Assembly: GCA_016713535.1 (NCBI GenBank)
Contig: JADJOY010000018.1
Span: 46,149-110,148, forward strand
Reading direction: 5' to 3'
Source of the DNA: JADJOY01 sp016713535 [NCBI: Deltaproteobacteria bacterium]
Lineage (GTDB): Bacteria > JADJOY01
Length of the DNA: 64,000 nt
Part shown: in pieces, positions 18,202 to 27,236 of the stretch
Numbering within the stretch: the first letter of the stretch is position 1
How the letters are laid out: each line of letters begins with the position of its first letter
Notes under the pieces: generated by a model
Database searches by the model: none
Told to the model about the DNA's origin: nothing
Seen by the model: the letters and a program-made list of their open reading frames with translations, nothing else
Position numbers and translations under genes: made by a program

Positions 18202-19515
18202 ATGGAACGCGAGATCCGCAAGGTGGTGGTGTTGGGCGCCAACGGTGCGATGGGTTCGGGTGCCGCCGAGACGTTCGCGGCGTATGGGTACACGACCGTG
18301 CTCCTGGCGCGCGATCTGGCCAAGGCCCAGCAGGGTCTCGACCGGGTCAAGAGCATGGCCAAGGCCGAGAAGATCGCGGACCTGTGCAGCCTCGGCAGCT
18401 ACGAGGCCGACCTCGAGAACGCGGTCCAGGACGCCGACATCGTGTTCGAGGCGGTGTCCGAGGACATGACGATCAAGCGGCCGTTCTTCGAGCGCGTCGA
18501 CAAGGCGCGCAAGCCCGGCAGCATCGTCGCGACCGTCTCGTCGGGCCTCTCGATCCGGGAGATGTGCGCGGGCCTCAGCGACGACTTCCAGAAGAACTTC
18601 CTCGGGCTCCACCTCTTCAACCCGCCCAACGTGATCGTCGGCACCGAGGTCATCCCGCACGGCGGCACGGACCCCGAGCTGACCCGCTGGGTGATCGACT
18701 TCTGCCAGAAGAAGCTCGGCCGCGAGATCGTCGAGTGCGCCGACCTGCCCGCGTTCGCCGGCAACCGCGTCGGCTTCAAGGTGCTGAACGAGTGCGCCCA
18801 GCTGGCCGAGGAGCACGGCCCGGCCTACATCGACGCGCTGCTCGGCCCGCACACCGGGCGCGCCATGGCGCCGCTGGCTACCATCGACTTCGTCGGCTGG
18901 GACGTGCACAAGGCGATCGTCGACAACGTCCTCGCCAACACCAAGGACGAGGCCCACGCCGCCTTCGCGATGCCGGGCTACATGTCGAACCTCCTCGGCC
19001 AGGGCCACATGGGGAACAAGACGCCGGCCAAGGGCGGGTTCTTCCGCAAGGTCAAGGACGGCAAGGTGACCACGCTGTTCGTCCTCGACCCCAAGACCTG
19101 CGACTACAAGCCCGCCGCCGAGGTCGCGCCCGCGCCGCTCGACTTCGTGACCGAGATGCAGAAGCTCCACCGCGTCGGCCGTTATCGCCAGGCGATGCAG
19201 GTTTTCCTGGCGGCTTCGGGCTGGGAAGCGGACCTCATGCGCAAGGTCATCCTCGGTTATGTTTCGTACGGTCTGAACCGCGTGGGCGAGGTGGTTCGCG
19301 AGCCGCGCGACGTCGATCGGATCATGGGTTTCGGCTTCAACTGGGCGCCGCCCACCGTTCTCACCGACCTCATGGGCGTTGGTGAGACGATCGCGGCGAT
19401 CGAGAAGGCTGACCTGCCGGTGCCCGCGGTGCTGACCGATCACGCGGCCAAGGGCGGCGGCAAGCTCTTCCGCGAGAAGTTCGTGGACGTTGGGCGCTTC
19501 TTCGTCGGATCGTGA
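18202..19515 (+). CDS. 3-hydroxyacyl-CoA dehydrogenase
   Basis: 437 residues from ATG 18202 ([12 protein letters not shown]); the open frame extends 34 codons upstream but that part is not protein-like. An N-terminal NAD-binding Rossmann domain ([13 protein letters not shown]) is followed by the family's conserved HLFNPP motif ([16 protein letters not shown]) and the C-terminal helical domains. It oxidises 3-hydroxyacyl-CoA to 3-ketoacyl-CoA in beta-oxidation. There is no hydratase fusion. The thiolase 70 bp downstream supplies the next step, so the pair is a natural beta-oxidation unit. Confidence 0.9.
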   Translation: MEREIRKVVVLGANGAMGSGAAETFAAYGYTTVLLARDLAKAQQGLDRVKSMAKAEKIADLCSLGSYEADLENAVQDADIVFEAVSEDMTIKRPFFERVDKARKPGSIVATVSSGLSIREMCAGLSDDFQKNFLGLHLFNPPNVIVGTEVIPHGGTDPELTRWVIDFCQKKLGREIVECADLPAFAGNRVGFKVLNECAQLAEEHGPAYIDALLGPHTGRAMAPLATIDFVGWDVHKAIVDNVLANTKDEAHAAFAMPGYMSNLLGQGHMGNKTPAKGGFFRKVKDGKVTTLFVLDPKTCDYKPAAEVAPAPLDFVTEMQKLHRVGRYRQAMQVFLAASGWEADLMRKVILGYVSYGLNRVGEVVREPRDVDRIMGFGFNWAPPTVLTDLMGVGETIAAIEKADLPVPAVLTDHAAKGGGKLFREKFVDVGRFFVGS

Positions 19516-19543
19516 GGCGCTGCGGATCTGGACGGATCGAACC

Positions 19544-19568
19544 GTAGGGGCGGGGTTCATCCCCGCCC
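19544..19568 (+). repeat. GTAG-headed REP in the intercistronic gap
   Basis: GTAG then GGGCGGGG, TTCAT loop, CCCCGCCC, between the dehydrogenase stop and the thiolase ribosome binding site. It could stabilise or modulate the two-gene message. Confidence 0.75.
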
Positions 19569-19585
19569 GCGAAACGAGGAAACTC

Positions 19586-20815
19586 ATGGCTGAGCCCGTT
19601 TACGTACTCGGTGGTTACCAGACCGACTTCGCCCGCAACTGGACGAAGGAGGGGAAGCACGTCACCGCCATGATGCGCGAGGCGGTCGAGGGTGCGCTCA
19701 CCGAGACCGACATCGATCCCAAGGAAGTGCAGACCGGCCACGTCGGGAACTTCGCGGCCGAGCTCTACTCGATGCAGGGGCACCTCGGTGCCTTCCTCGT
19801 CGACACCGACCCCGCGTTCTCCGGCCTGCCCACCGGTCGTCACGAGGCCGCGTGTGCGTCCGGGTCGATCGCGATGCTCGCCGCCGCCAGCGAGATCGAG
19901 GCCAAGCGCTACGGCCTCGCGATGGTGGTCGGCGTCGAGCAGATGAAGACCGTCGACCCCAAGACCGGCGGCGACTACCTCGGCACCGCGGCCTGGTACG
20001 AGCTCGAGGCCAAGGGTGTCGACTTCCCGTTCCCCAAGCTCTTCGGGAAGCTCGGTGACGAGTACGACAAGCGCTACGGTCTCAAGGACGAGCACCTCGC
20101 GCACATCTCGGCGGTCAACTACGCCAACGGCAAGAAGAACCCCCTCGCCCAGACCCGCAACTGGTACATGAGCGAGGAGCACGCCCGGTACAAGGGCCAG
20201 TACAACGACACCATCGGCGGCCGAATCAAGATCACCGACTGCTCGCAGGTGACCGACGGCGCGGTGTGCGTGTTCCTGGCCAACAAGAAGTACGCCACGG
20301 CCTACGCCGAGCGCCGCGGCCTCGACCTCGCGAAGATCCCCCGCATCCTCGGCTGGGGCCACCACACGGCGCCGATGCGCTTCGAGGACAAGGTCGCGGA
20401 GAGCCAGGGCAACAAGTACGTGCTGCCGCACACCCGCCAGGCGATCCTCGACGCCATGAAGCGCGCGCGGATCAAGAACTGCTGGGAGCTCTCGGCGATC
20501 GAGACCCACGACTGCTTCACCACCTCCGAGTACATGGCGATCGACCACTTCGGCCTCACCAAGCCGGGCAAGAGCTGGCAGGCGATCGAGGAAGGCGTGA
20601 TCGACTTCGGCGGCAAGCTGCCGATCAACCCGAGCGGCGGCCTCATCGGCGCCGGCCACCCGGTGGGCGCCACCGGTGTCCGCCAGATGCTCGACGCCTA
20701 CAAGCAGGTGACCGAGAAGGCCGGCGACTACCAGGTCGATGGCGCCAAGAAGGTCGGCATCCTGAACATCGGCGGCTCCGGCACCACGAGCTGCGTGTTC
20801 ATCGTCGGAGCGTAA
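19586..20815 (+). CDS. thiolase family protein (acetyl-CoA acetyltransferase/SCP-x-like)
   Basis: 409 residues; ATG 19586 with ACGAGGA six bases upstream. The acylated Cys is in [12 protein letters not shown] (~90), the GHP motif in [12 protein letters not shown] and the C-terminal catalytic region in [14 protein letters not shown]. It cleaves 3-ketoacyl-CoA with CoA, or condenses acyl-CoA. The layout (early Cys, long central loop with [20 protein letters not shown]) resembles SCP-x/acetyl-CoA acetyltransferase-like thiolases of lipid degraders. It is the second gene of the unit starting at 18202. Confidence 0.9.
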   Translation: MAEPVYVLGGYQTDFARNWTKEGKHVTAMMREAVEGALTETDIDPKEVQTGHVGNFAAELYSMQGHLGAFLVDTDPAFSGLPTGRHEAACASGSIAMLAAASEIEAKRYGLAMVVGVEQMKTVDPKTGGDYLGTAAWYELEAKGVDFPFPKLFGKLGDEYDKRYGLKDEHLAHISAVNYANGKKNPLAQTRNWYMSEEHARYKGQYNDTIGGRIKITDCSQVTDGAVCVFLANKKYATAYAERRGLDLAKIPRILGWGHHTAPMRFEDKVAESQGNKYVLPHTRQAILDAMKRARIKNCWELSAIETHDCFTTSEYMAIDHFGLTKPGKSWQAIEEGVIDFGGKLPINPSGGLIGAGHPVGATGVRQMLDAYKQVTEKAGDYQVDGAKKVGILNIGGSGTTSCVFIVGA

Positions 20816-20842
20816 GCTTCCGCTGCTGTCCGGATGGCGCGA

Positions 20843-20867
20843 GGCCCGAGGGCGATGCCCTCGGGCC
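20843..20867 (+). terminator. hairpin terminator after the thiolase
   Basis: GGCCCGAGGGC-GAT-GCCCTCGGGCC, an 11-bp perfect stem followed by TTCGTGT; the T-run is weak. It lies 27 bp past the stop. Confidence 0.65.
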
Positions 20868-20895
20868 TTCGTGTCTCCGGGTGCAGCATCCTCTC

Positions 20896-21095
20896 GGTCG
20901 GAGGGGCACGCGTCGCCGATCACGCGGATTGCCGTAGCATTGCGAGCGTTCACTGGCGCCCGACGGAGCGGGCGCGCTCCAGCCCGTCGGTTCCGGTCTG
21001 GAGGGCCTGTCGGAGGGGCACGCGTCGCGTGCCCGGCGATACGACGAGGCCGCCGCGCCGCCGATCACGCGGATCGCTGCCCCGGCGAGCGGCGT
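20896..21095. repeat. cluster of GGAG-headed REP elements
   Basis: It contains a truncated GGAGGGGCACGCGTCG copy, a GCGCCCGACGGAGCGGGCGC palindrome (reverse GGAG head), a GGAGGGC remnant, and a full GGAGGGGCACGCG/CGCGTGCCC unit with its GGCGATACGACGA tail. The same order recurs at about 22.03-22.19 kb. Confidence 0.75.
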
Positions 21096-21189
21096 TCCGC
21101 TGCCACGTGCCGCCACCATCGTGACTGCACTGCCATGCCGTCGCTGCTATCATCGACAGGACTTCGCGCTCAACAGGCAGGAGGACGGC

Positions 21190-21447
21190 ATGAAGACGCT
21201 GACGCTACGAAACGTGAGTGACGAGACGTTGCGCTGGTTGCGTGGTCGAGCGGCCGCGCACGAACGAAGCGTGAACGCCGAGATCCTCGATCTGCTGTCC
21301 GTGGCCCGGGCGGACGAGCTCGCCGAGCAGCACGCGACGAACCCGTTCGCCAGGACGTTCATCGAGGCCCGTCGACGGGGTGTGCGCACGACTCCTTCGT
21401 CTCGCAAGATCGTCCGCGCGGATCGCGATCGTGACGCTCGTTCTTGA
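21190..21447 (+). CDS. FitA-like ribbon-helix-helix antitoxin
   Basis: 85 residues from ATG 21190 with AGGAGG seven bases upstream. The N-terminus MKTLTLRNVSDETLRWLRGR is a ribbon-helix-helix DNA-binding domain (beta strand then RGRAAAHERSVNAEILDLL) like FitA/VapB antitoxins. The C-terminus binds the toxin. Its end overlaps the toxin start by 17 bases, which implies translational coupling and autoregulation as in related modules. Confidence 0.82.
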   Translation: MKTLTLRNVSDETLRWLRGRAAAHERSVNAEILDLLSVARADELAEQHATNPFARTFIEARRRGVRTTPSSRKIVRADRDRDARS

Positions 21448-21823
21448 CGCGTCGGCGGCCGCCGCCGTCTTGTTTCGGGAGCCGAGCGCGGAACGATTCG
21501 TCAGGCTCTTGTTCGAGACCTCCGAGGTGATCGTTCCCCCGATCTTCCCGTTCGAGCTCGCCAACGTCGCGCGATCGAAGGTGCTGAGGCACGAGCTAGC
21601 GTGGAGCGACGCCGAGGCGCTGCTCGGCGAGACCCAAGGGTGGCTGGTGACGCTCGTCGACGTGGGATGGAAGGACGCCTGGTCCGTTGCACGGCGGCAT
21701 GGACTGACGGTGTACGACGCGAGCTACCTGTCGCTCGCGATCGCACGCGACCTCTCGCTCCTGAGCCTGGATGACGCACTCGTGCGGGCTGCCGGGAAGC
21801 GAGCCGTCCGCCTCCGATCCTGA
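21431..21823 (+). CDS. PIN-domain toxin (VapC/FitB-like)
   Basis: 130 residues from GTG 21431, inside the antitoxin's end. PIN active-site acids are visible: Asp in LVLDASAAAAVLF, Glu in FPFELANVARSK, Asp in YDASYLSLAIAR, and a later acidic residue in LLSLDDALV. It is a predicted ribonuclease toxin. The frame is open 17 codons further upstream but the GTG gives the canonical short N-terminus. Confidence 0.82.
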   Translation: MTLVLDASAAAAVLFREPSAERFVRLLFETSEVIVPPIFPFELANVARSKVLRHELAWSDAEALLGETQGWLVTLVDVGWKDAWSVARRHGLTVYDASYLSLAIARDLSLLSLDDALVRAAGKRAVRLRS

Positions 21824-21837
21824 GCGCAGGCAGGCTC

Positions 21838-22325
21838 GGTCTGGAGGGCCCGGCTCCGGCGGGCCGGGGCGGATCGGCGCGAACCGCCGCCCGAGGGCGG
21901 GCGACGGGGGATGGAGCGCCCGTCGCTACGATGGCGTTCGTAGCGCGGGGGGATCGCCGTAGGATTGCGATCGTTCGCCACTGCGGGCGGGCTCGCGCCC
22001 GCCCCTACACACCCACGTGACGCCCTCTCGGTCGGAGGGGCACGCGCCGCGTGCCCGGCGATACGACGAGAGCCCACGCGCCGCCGATGACGCGGATTGC
22101 CGTACGGTTGCGATCGTTCACTGGCGCCCGACGGAGCGGGCGCGCTCCAGCCCATCGGTTCCGGTCTGGAGGGCCCGCCTCTGGCGGGCGGGGGCGTCGC
22201 GTTGCCGATCATGCGGATTGCCTTACGATCCCGCTCGATCGCTACTGCGGGCGGGCTCGCGCCCGCCCTACACACCCACGTGAACCTGGTGGATGTGTAG
22301 GGGCGGCCGTGAGGCCGCCCGGGAG
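21838..22325. repeat. mixed REP cluster
   Basis: Several families in succession: GGAGGGCCCGGCTCCGGCGGGCC, a GACGGGGGATGG remnant near 21.9 kb, reverse GTAG elements (GCGGGCGGGCTCGCGCCCGC followed by CCCTAC) near 22.0 and 22.25 kb, a GGAGGGGCACGCG unit, a GCGCCCGACGGAGCGGGCGC palindrome, GGAGGGCCCGCCTCTGGCGGGC, and GTAG-GGGCGGCC-GTGA-GGCCGCCC at 22297-22320. No gene is seen in this stretch. Confidence 0.75.
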
Positions 22326-22383
22326 CTCGCTCGATCGTTCGCGATCGCGTCCGTTCGCCGGCGGGTTCGCGAGCCGCGGCTGA

Positions 22384-23046
22384 TCAGCGCAGCTCGCGGC
22401 GCGTCGCGGACGGCACGACGCCGACCCAGCGGACGATCTCCTCGGGCGTGAGCGGGTCGCGTCCCGCGAGGAAGTCGTCGAGGAGTGGCAGCGAATCGAC
22501 GCCCCAGAAGAGCTCCCCGTCGACGACCATGCTCGGGATGCCGAACGCTCCCGCGCCGATCGCCTCCTCGGTGTTGGCTCGCACGCGCGCTTTCGCTCGG
22601 TCGGACGCCGCCTCACGCACGATGGCCTCGCCGTCGAGGCCGATGCCGGTCGCGATCCGCGCCACCTTCTCGGGCGCGTCGACCCCGCCACCGCCCGCCC
22701 AGGTGGCGGCGTAGAGCGCGTCGATCAGCCGCCGCTGCGCCTCGGCTTCGTTGTCGATCGTCGAGGCGCGCAGCGCCACCAGCGGATTGAAGGGGTGAGT
22801 CGGCGGCGGCGTGAGCGGCGGCAGGCCCGCGCGATGCGTCTTGCGGTACGCATCCTTGAACACGTAGAGCCGCTTCGCCGGGATCTCGGCCGGGCCCTTC
22901 TGGCCGTGCTCGCCGAGCAGCGCCGCGAAGAGCACCGGGCGCGGCTCGACGATCCGCTCATGACGCCCGGCGAGCGCGTGGATCTGCGTCCACGCGATGT
23001 ATGCGTAGGGCGACAGGTAGTCGAAGTAGAAGCGGATCGGGTCCAC
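22384..23046 (-). CDS. DsbA-family / 2-hydroxychromene-2-carboxylate isomerase-like protein
   Basis: 220 residues. A thioredoxin-fold protein of the HCCA isomerase/kappa-GST branch: FYFDYLSPYAYIAWTQ near the start, where the Ser replaces the DsbA CxxC and binds glutathione, and GAFGIPSMVVDGELFWGVDS near the end. In characterised relatives it isomerises aromatic-ring cleavage intermediates with glutathione. It is plausible here as part of aromatic or xenobiotic metabolism, but the neighbours do not prove it. Confidence 0.85.
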   Translation of the reverse strand: MDPIRFYFDYLSPYAYIAWTQIHALAGRHERIVEPRPVLFAALLGEHGQKGPAEIPAKRLYVFKDAYRKTHRAGLPPLTPPPTHPFNPLVALRASTIDNEAEAQRRLIDALYAATWAGGGGVDAPEKVARIATGIGLDGEAIVREAASDRAKARVRANTEEAIGAGAFGIPSMVVDGELFWGVDSLPLLDDFLAGRDPLTPEEIVRWVGVVPSATRRELR

Positions 23047-23077
23047 GGGGACCTCCGGCGTCAGGGACTTCGAAACG

Positions 23078-23950
23078 TCAGCTCCGGTCGAGCGCGAGCC
23101 CGATCCGGTCGAGGCGCATGCGGAGCTGCTCGGCGTCCCACGACCAGCACACCCCTACGACTTTCCCGAGGAGGTCGGCCTTCGGAAGCGCGCCCCAGAA
23201 GCGGCTGTCCTGGCTGCGCATGCGGTTGTCGCCGAGCACGAAGTACTCGTCCGCGCGGAGGGTCGTGGGAGCCATCTCGTCCGCTCGGGCGATCGGGGGC
23301 CCGCAGTCGGCAGCGCGATCCCCCACGGATCGGCCGTCGGGACAGAAGCCCCACGGGTCGTCGATCTCCTGCCCGTTCACGCTCACACGCCGCTGGTGGA
23401 TGGCGATCGTCTCGCCGGGCAAGCCGATGATCCGCTTGATGTACGTCTCGTCTCGGTTTCGCGGATACCGGAACACCACCACGTCCCCGCGAGCTGGGGG
23501 CGTACGCGGATAGGCGATCGAGTTGGTGATGATGTAGTCGCCGATCTGCACGGTCGGCAGCATCCCGCCCGATGGGATCCGGTACGGACGGGCCACCAGC
23601 CGCGTCGGCAGCACCAGGAGGCTCGCAACCAGCGTGGCCCCCACGTACGCGTACCACCGGTTGTAGCGACGGAGCTGGTACGCCGATCCGGCGCTGCGGG
23701 CGATGCGCACGGCGTCGACGACACTCGCCATTCGCACCGCGAGCAGCATCGCCAGCACCGTCCCGTAGCTCGCGGCGCTCAGCGCGTCGAAGAGCGCGAG
23801 CGCGACGAGCGTGTACGCCACCGCGAGGGCTACGCAGAAGAAGGCGGCGCCGCGCTTCGGGCGTCCGGCGTAGAGGTGCCCGAGGCCCGGCGTGAGCAGC
23901 AGCGACAGAAGCGCTGCTTTCCATCCTACCCGTGGGGATCCCGCCTGCAT
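23078..23950 (-). CDS. signal peptidase I-like protein with Ser-to-Gly at the nucleophile position
   Basis: 290 residues. An N-terminal hydrophobic region with LLLTPGLGHLYAGRPKRGAA and several membrane helices precedes a C-terminal signal peptidase I domain: IPSGGMLPTVQIGDYI (box B), RGDVVVFRYPRNRDETYIKR (boxes C/D, Lys ~172), and VLGDNRMRSQDSRFWG (box E). In E. coli LepB box B is PSGSM, whose second Ser is the nucleophile; here it is Gly (~129). The general-base Lys and the first Ser remain. The enzyme may be inactive or specialised. It is divergent from the oxyR-like gene. Confidence 0.85.
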   Translation of the reverse strand: MQAGSPRVGWKAALLSLLLTPGLGHLYAGRPKRGAAFFCVALAVAYTLVALALFDALSAASYGTVLAMLLAVRMASVVDAVRIARSAGSAYQLRRYNRWYAYVGATLVASLLVLPTRLVARPYRIPSGGMLPTVQIGDYIITNSIAYPRTPPARGDVVVFRYPRNRDETYIKRIIGLPGETIAIHQRRVSVNGQEIDDPWGFCPDGRSVGDRAADCGPPIARADEMAPTTLRADEYFVLGDNRMRSQDSRFWGALPKADLLGKVVGVCWSWDAEQLRMRLDRIGLALDRS

Positions 23951-24045
23951 GGCGCGATCCTACAGGAAGCGCTGCGCTGTTGGCCGTACGCTCAGCCGAT
24001 AGATCCGGAGCATCGCCCCGGCGCCTCTGATAGGTTCGTCCCATC

Positions 24046-25011
24046 ATGAAGCTCGGCGCGCAACCGATCACGTTGAGGCAGCTCCAGTATGTCGTCGCCG
24101 TCGCGGAGGCGCGGAACTTCCGCAGGGCGGCGCAGCTCTGCCACGTCTCGCAGCCGTCGCTCAGCGCGCAGCTCGCGCAGCTCGAGGAGGCGCTCGGCGT
24201 GCGGCTCTTCGAGCGCGGGCGCAGCGGCGTGCTGCCGACGTCGGCGGGGGCGGAGCTGATCGAGCGCGCGCGCAAGCTGGTCCTCGACGCGGATGATCTG
24301 GTCGAGAGCGCGCGCCGGCTCGGCGACCCGTTCACCGGTACGATCCGGATCGGCGTCATCCCCACGATCTCGCCCTACCTGCTGCCCCACGCGGCGCCCG
24401 CGCTGCGCGCGCGCTATCCGCGGCTCACCGTCGCGTGGACCGAGGAGAAGACCGACTCGCTGGTGCGGCTGCTCGGAGCGGGCGAGATCGACGCGGCGCT
24501 GCTCGCGCTCGAAGCCGACATCGGCGAGGTCGAGTCGGCGGCCATCGCCAGGGATCCGTTCGTGCTCGCCACGCCACACGGTCATCCACTCGCCGTGAGC
24601 TGTGAGCCGGCGGCGTTGCGCGAGCTCCGCGACGCCTGCGTGCTGCTCCTCGACGACGGCCACTGCTTTCGCGAGCAGGCCCTCGAGGTGTGCTCCGCGG
24701 CGCGCACCGAGGAGGCCGCGTTCCGCGCCACGAGCCTGAGCACGCTCGCGCAGATGGTGGCGAGCGGTGCTGGGATCACGCTGCTCCCCGAGCTGGCGGT
24801 CGAGACCGAGCAGCGCCGCGCCGCGATCGACACGCGCCCGCTGGGAGCGCCCCAGCCGCATCGCACGGTCGCGCTCGTGTGGCGCCCACGCTCGTCACTG
24901 CGCGCGGCGCTGCGCCAGCTCGCCGCCACGATCCGCGACGCCTATCCGGGCGGCGCCGCAGTCTCCCGGCCCGATCCGCGCGCGCGCAAGCCTCCCCGCC
25001 GCCGCGCGTGA
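24046..25011 (+). CDS. oxyR: OxyR-like LysR-family peroxide-sensing regulator
   Basis: 321 residues. The LysR helix-turn-helix lies at residues ~8-65 (LRQLQYVVAVAEARNFRRAA, then SQPSLSAQLAQLEEALG). The effector domain contains DDGHCFREQALEVC with Cys ~207 and ~216, the same nine-residue spacing as the redox pair of E. coli OxyR, followed by FRATSLSTLAQMVASGAGIT as in OxyR. It should sense hydrogen peroxide by disulfide formation. No catalase or peroxiredoxin gene is adjacent; the divergent partner is the signal peptidase-like gene. Confidence 0.88.
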   Translation: MKLGAQPITLRQLQYVVAVAEARNFRRAAQLCHVSQPSLSAQLAQLEEALGVRLFERGRSGVLPTSAGAELIERARKLVLDADDLVESARRLGDPFTGTIRIGVIPTISPYLLPHAAPALRARYPRLTVAWTEEKTDSLVRLLGAGEIDAALLALEADIGEVESAAIARDPFVLATPHGHPLAVSCEPAALRELRDACVLLLDDGHCFREQALEVCSAARTEEAAFRATSLSTLAQMVASGAGITLLPELAVETEQRRAAIDTRPLGAPQPHRTVALVWRPRSSLRAALRQLAATIRDAYPGGAAVSRPDPRARKPPRRRA

Positions 25012-25058
25012 CGCGCGCCGATCGCCATGCGCCGCGCCGTCGCTGGTATAGGTGATCC

Positions 25059-25084
25059 GTAGGGGCGGGGCCTGTCCCCGCCCG
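25059..25084 (+). repeat. GTAG-headed REP
   Basis: GTAG, GGGCGGGG, CCTGT loop region, CCCCGCCC, between two convergent genes. Confidence 0.75.
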
Positions 25085-25109
25085 CCTGTGCACGGCGTGC
25101 GGCCCGGCG

Positions 25110-26084
25110 CTAGATCGTGAGCACCGTCGAGCCGGTGGTCTTGCGGCCCTCGAGGTCGCGGTGCGCCTGCGCCGCGTCGCGCAGCGCGTAGCGCTGGCCG
25201 ATCTCGATCTTCACCTGGCCGCGCTCGACCACTTCGAACAGCTCGCGCGCGCCGGCCGCGTAATCCTCGGCCTTGGCCGTGTAGACCATCAGGCTCGGCC
25301 GGGTCAGGAAGTACGAGCCCTTGGCGAGGCGGGCGAGGTCGAAGGTCGGCACCACTCCCGACGACTGCCCGAACATCACCAGCATCCCCATCGGCCGCAG
25401 GCAGTCGAGCGAGCCCGAGAAGGTGTCCTTGCCCACCGAGTCGTAGACCACCGCCGCTCCCGCGCCGCCGGTGATGTCACGCACCCGCGCCACGAAGTCC
25501 TCGCGGCTCGTGACGATCGGGTGCTCGCAGCCGTGCGCTCGCGCGATCTCAGCCTTGGCGTCGCTGCCCACGGTGCCGATCACGGTGGCGCCGAGGGCGC
25601 GCGCCCACTGGCACACGAGCAACCCCACGCCGCCCGCCGCGGCGTGGATCACGATCGGGTCGCCCGCGTCGACGCGATACGTCCGCCGCAGCAGGAACTG
25701 CGCGGTGAGCCCCTTGAGCATCATCGCGGCCGCGACGTCGTCCGCGACGCCCGCCGGCAGCTTCACCACCCGCTCCGCCGGCATCACGCGCGCCTCCGCG
25801 TAGGCACCCATCGGCGCGCTCGCGTACGCCACCCGGTCTCCCTCGGCCAGCCCACGCACCCCGCTTCCGACCTTCTCGACGCCCCCCGCCCCCTCGAGCC
25901 CGAGCACCGCCGGAAACGCAGCGATCGGGTAGAGCCCGCTGCGGTGGTAGACGTCGATGAAGTTGAGGCCGACCGCCGTCTGCCGCAGGCGCACCTGCCC
26001 GGCGTCCGGCTCGGGCACGTCGACCTCCTCCCACCGCATGACCTCGGGACCGCCGCTCCCGTGCACCCGGACCGCATGTGTCAT
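25110..26084 (-). CDS. NADPH:quinone oxidoreductase (MDR family)
   Basis: 324 residues from ATG 26084 (MTHAVRVHGSGGPEVM); the long upstream open frame is non-coding. A zinc-free MDR enzyme: it lacks the Cys-rich zinc loop and has the quinone reductase pattern QTAVGLNFIDVYHRSGLYP and the NADPH-binding HAAAGGVGLLVCQWARALGA. It reduces quinones or enones with NADPH, typically in detoxification. Divergent from terC. Confidence 0.9.
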   Translation of the reverse strand: MTHAVRVHGSGGPEVMRWEEVDVPEPDAGQVRLRQTAVGLNFIDVYHRSGLYPIAAFPAVLGLEGAGGVEKVGSGVRGLAEGDRVAYASAPMGAYAEARVMPAERVVKLPAGVADDVAAAMMLKGLTAQFLLRRTYRVDAGDPIVIHAAAGGVGLLVCQWARALGATVIGTVGSDAKAEIARAHGCEHPIVTSREDFVARVRDITGGAGAAVVYDSVGKDTFSGSLDCLRPMGMLVMFGQSSGVVPTFDLARLAKGSYFLTRPSLMVYTAKAEDYAAGARELFEVVERGQVKIEIGQRYALRDAAQAHRDLEGRKTTGSTVLTI

Positions 26085-26201
26085 GACGCTGGCCTCCCCC
26101 TCGCTTCCACGTTGCCGCACGAGCCGATCTTCGCCAACTTGCGGGACGCTCGCCGGTTCCGGCGTCCGCCATTCCCCCCACCCATTCAACGTCCTGGAGT
26201 C

Positions 26202-27203
26202 ATGGTCGACACGATCGGTACGCCCGCGCTGTGGCTCGGCTTCACCACGGCGGTGGTCGCGCTGCTGGTGGTCGACTTGGTGCTCTTCCAGCGTCAGCCC
26301 CGCGACATGTCCGGGCGCGAGGCGCTCGGCTGGAGCGTGTTCTGGGTGTCGCTGGCGCTCGCCTTCAACGGCTTCATCTACATCCGTTTCGGGCACCAGA
26401 AGGCGCTCGAGTTCTTCACCGGGTACCTGATCGAGGAGTCGCTCTCGGTCGACAACTTGTTCGTGTTCCTTTTCCTGTTCGGCTACTTCGGAGTACCGAA
26501 GCATCTCCAGCGGCGGGTGCTCTTCTGGGGAATCCTCGGCGCCCTGGTGATGCGTGGGCTCTTCATCGGCCTCGGCACGGTGCTGATCGCGCGCTTCGAA
26601 TGGATCCTCTACTTCTTCGGCGCGCTGCTCATCTACACCGGCGTGAACCTGCTGCGCGGTCAGCACGAGAACATCGAGCCCGAGAAGAACCTCGGGCTCA
26701 GGCTGTTCCGCAAGCTCATGCCCACGCTCGGTGAGTTCCACGGCGCGCGGTTCATCGTGAGCGTGGGCGGCGTGCGCCACGCCACGCCGCTCCTGGTCGC
26801 GCTGGTGACGGTGGAGTTCAGCGACGTGCTGTTCGCGGTCGACTCGATCCCCGCGATCTTCGCCGTCACCACCGACCCCTTCATCGTCTATTCCTCGAAC
26901 ATCTGCGCGATCCTCGGCCTGCGCGCGCTCTATTTCCTGCTCGCCGGCGCGATGGACAAGTTCGCCTACCTGAACGTGGGGCTCGGCCTCACACTCGGCT
27001 TCATCGGCGCCAAGATGGTGGTGAAGGATTTCTTCCACATCACCACCGGCGAGTCGCTGGCGGTGGTGGGGATGCTGCTCGGCTTCGCCGTGCTCGCGTC
27101 GCTGATCCGCCCCAGGCACGAGCCCGCCGGCGACCTCGAGGTCGCGGATGGATCCAAGCTCGAGCCCAAGCCGCCCGAGCACGAGCATCGTCACGACCGG
27201 TGA
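26202..27203 (+). CDS. TerC-family integral membrane protein
   Basis: 333 residues; ATG 26202 with TGGAG six bases upstream. About seven to nine hydrophobic helices. The TerC hallmark SVDNLFVFLFLFGYFGVP is near residue 85, with a second acidic motif VEFSDVLFAVDSIPAIFAVT near 210; these paired acidic motifs are thought to bind metal. The family is linked to tellurite resistance and to manganese efflux or metalation of exported proteins. The C-terminal tail is charged and His-rich (EHEHRHDR), consistent with metal binding. Confidence 0.9.
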   Translation: MVDTIGTPALWLGFTTAVVALLVVDLVLFQRQPRDMSGREALGWSVFWVSLALAFNGFIYIRFGHQKALEFFTGYLIEESLSVDNLFVFLFLFGYFGVPKHLQRRVLFWGILGALVMRGLFIGLGTVLIARFEWILYFFGALLIYTGVNLLRGQHENIEPEKNLGLRLFRKLMPTLGEFHGARFIVSVGGVRHATPLLVALVTVEFSDVLFAVDSIPAIFAVTTDPFIVYSSNICAILGLRALYFLLAGAMDKFAYLNVGLGLTLGFIGAKMVVKDFFHITTGESLAVVGMLLGFAVLASLIRPRHEPAGDLEVADGSKLEPKPPEHEHRHDR

Positions 27204-27230
27204 CCCGCGCGGAGCGCGCGCCCGGGTCAC
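27200..27230 (+). promoter_or_regulatory. hairpin between terC and the acyl-CoA dehydrogenase
   Basis: GTGACCCGCGCG pairs with CGCGCGCCCGGGTCAC around a GAG loop, overlapping the terC stop and ending just before the next ribosome binding site (GGAGGG). It may be a terminator or attenuator without a T-run. Confidence 0.4.
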
Positions 27231-27236
27231 GGAGGG

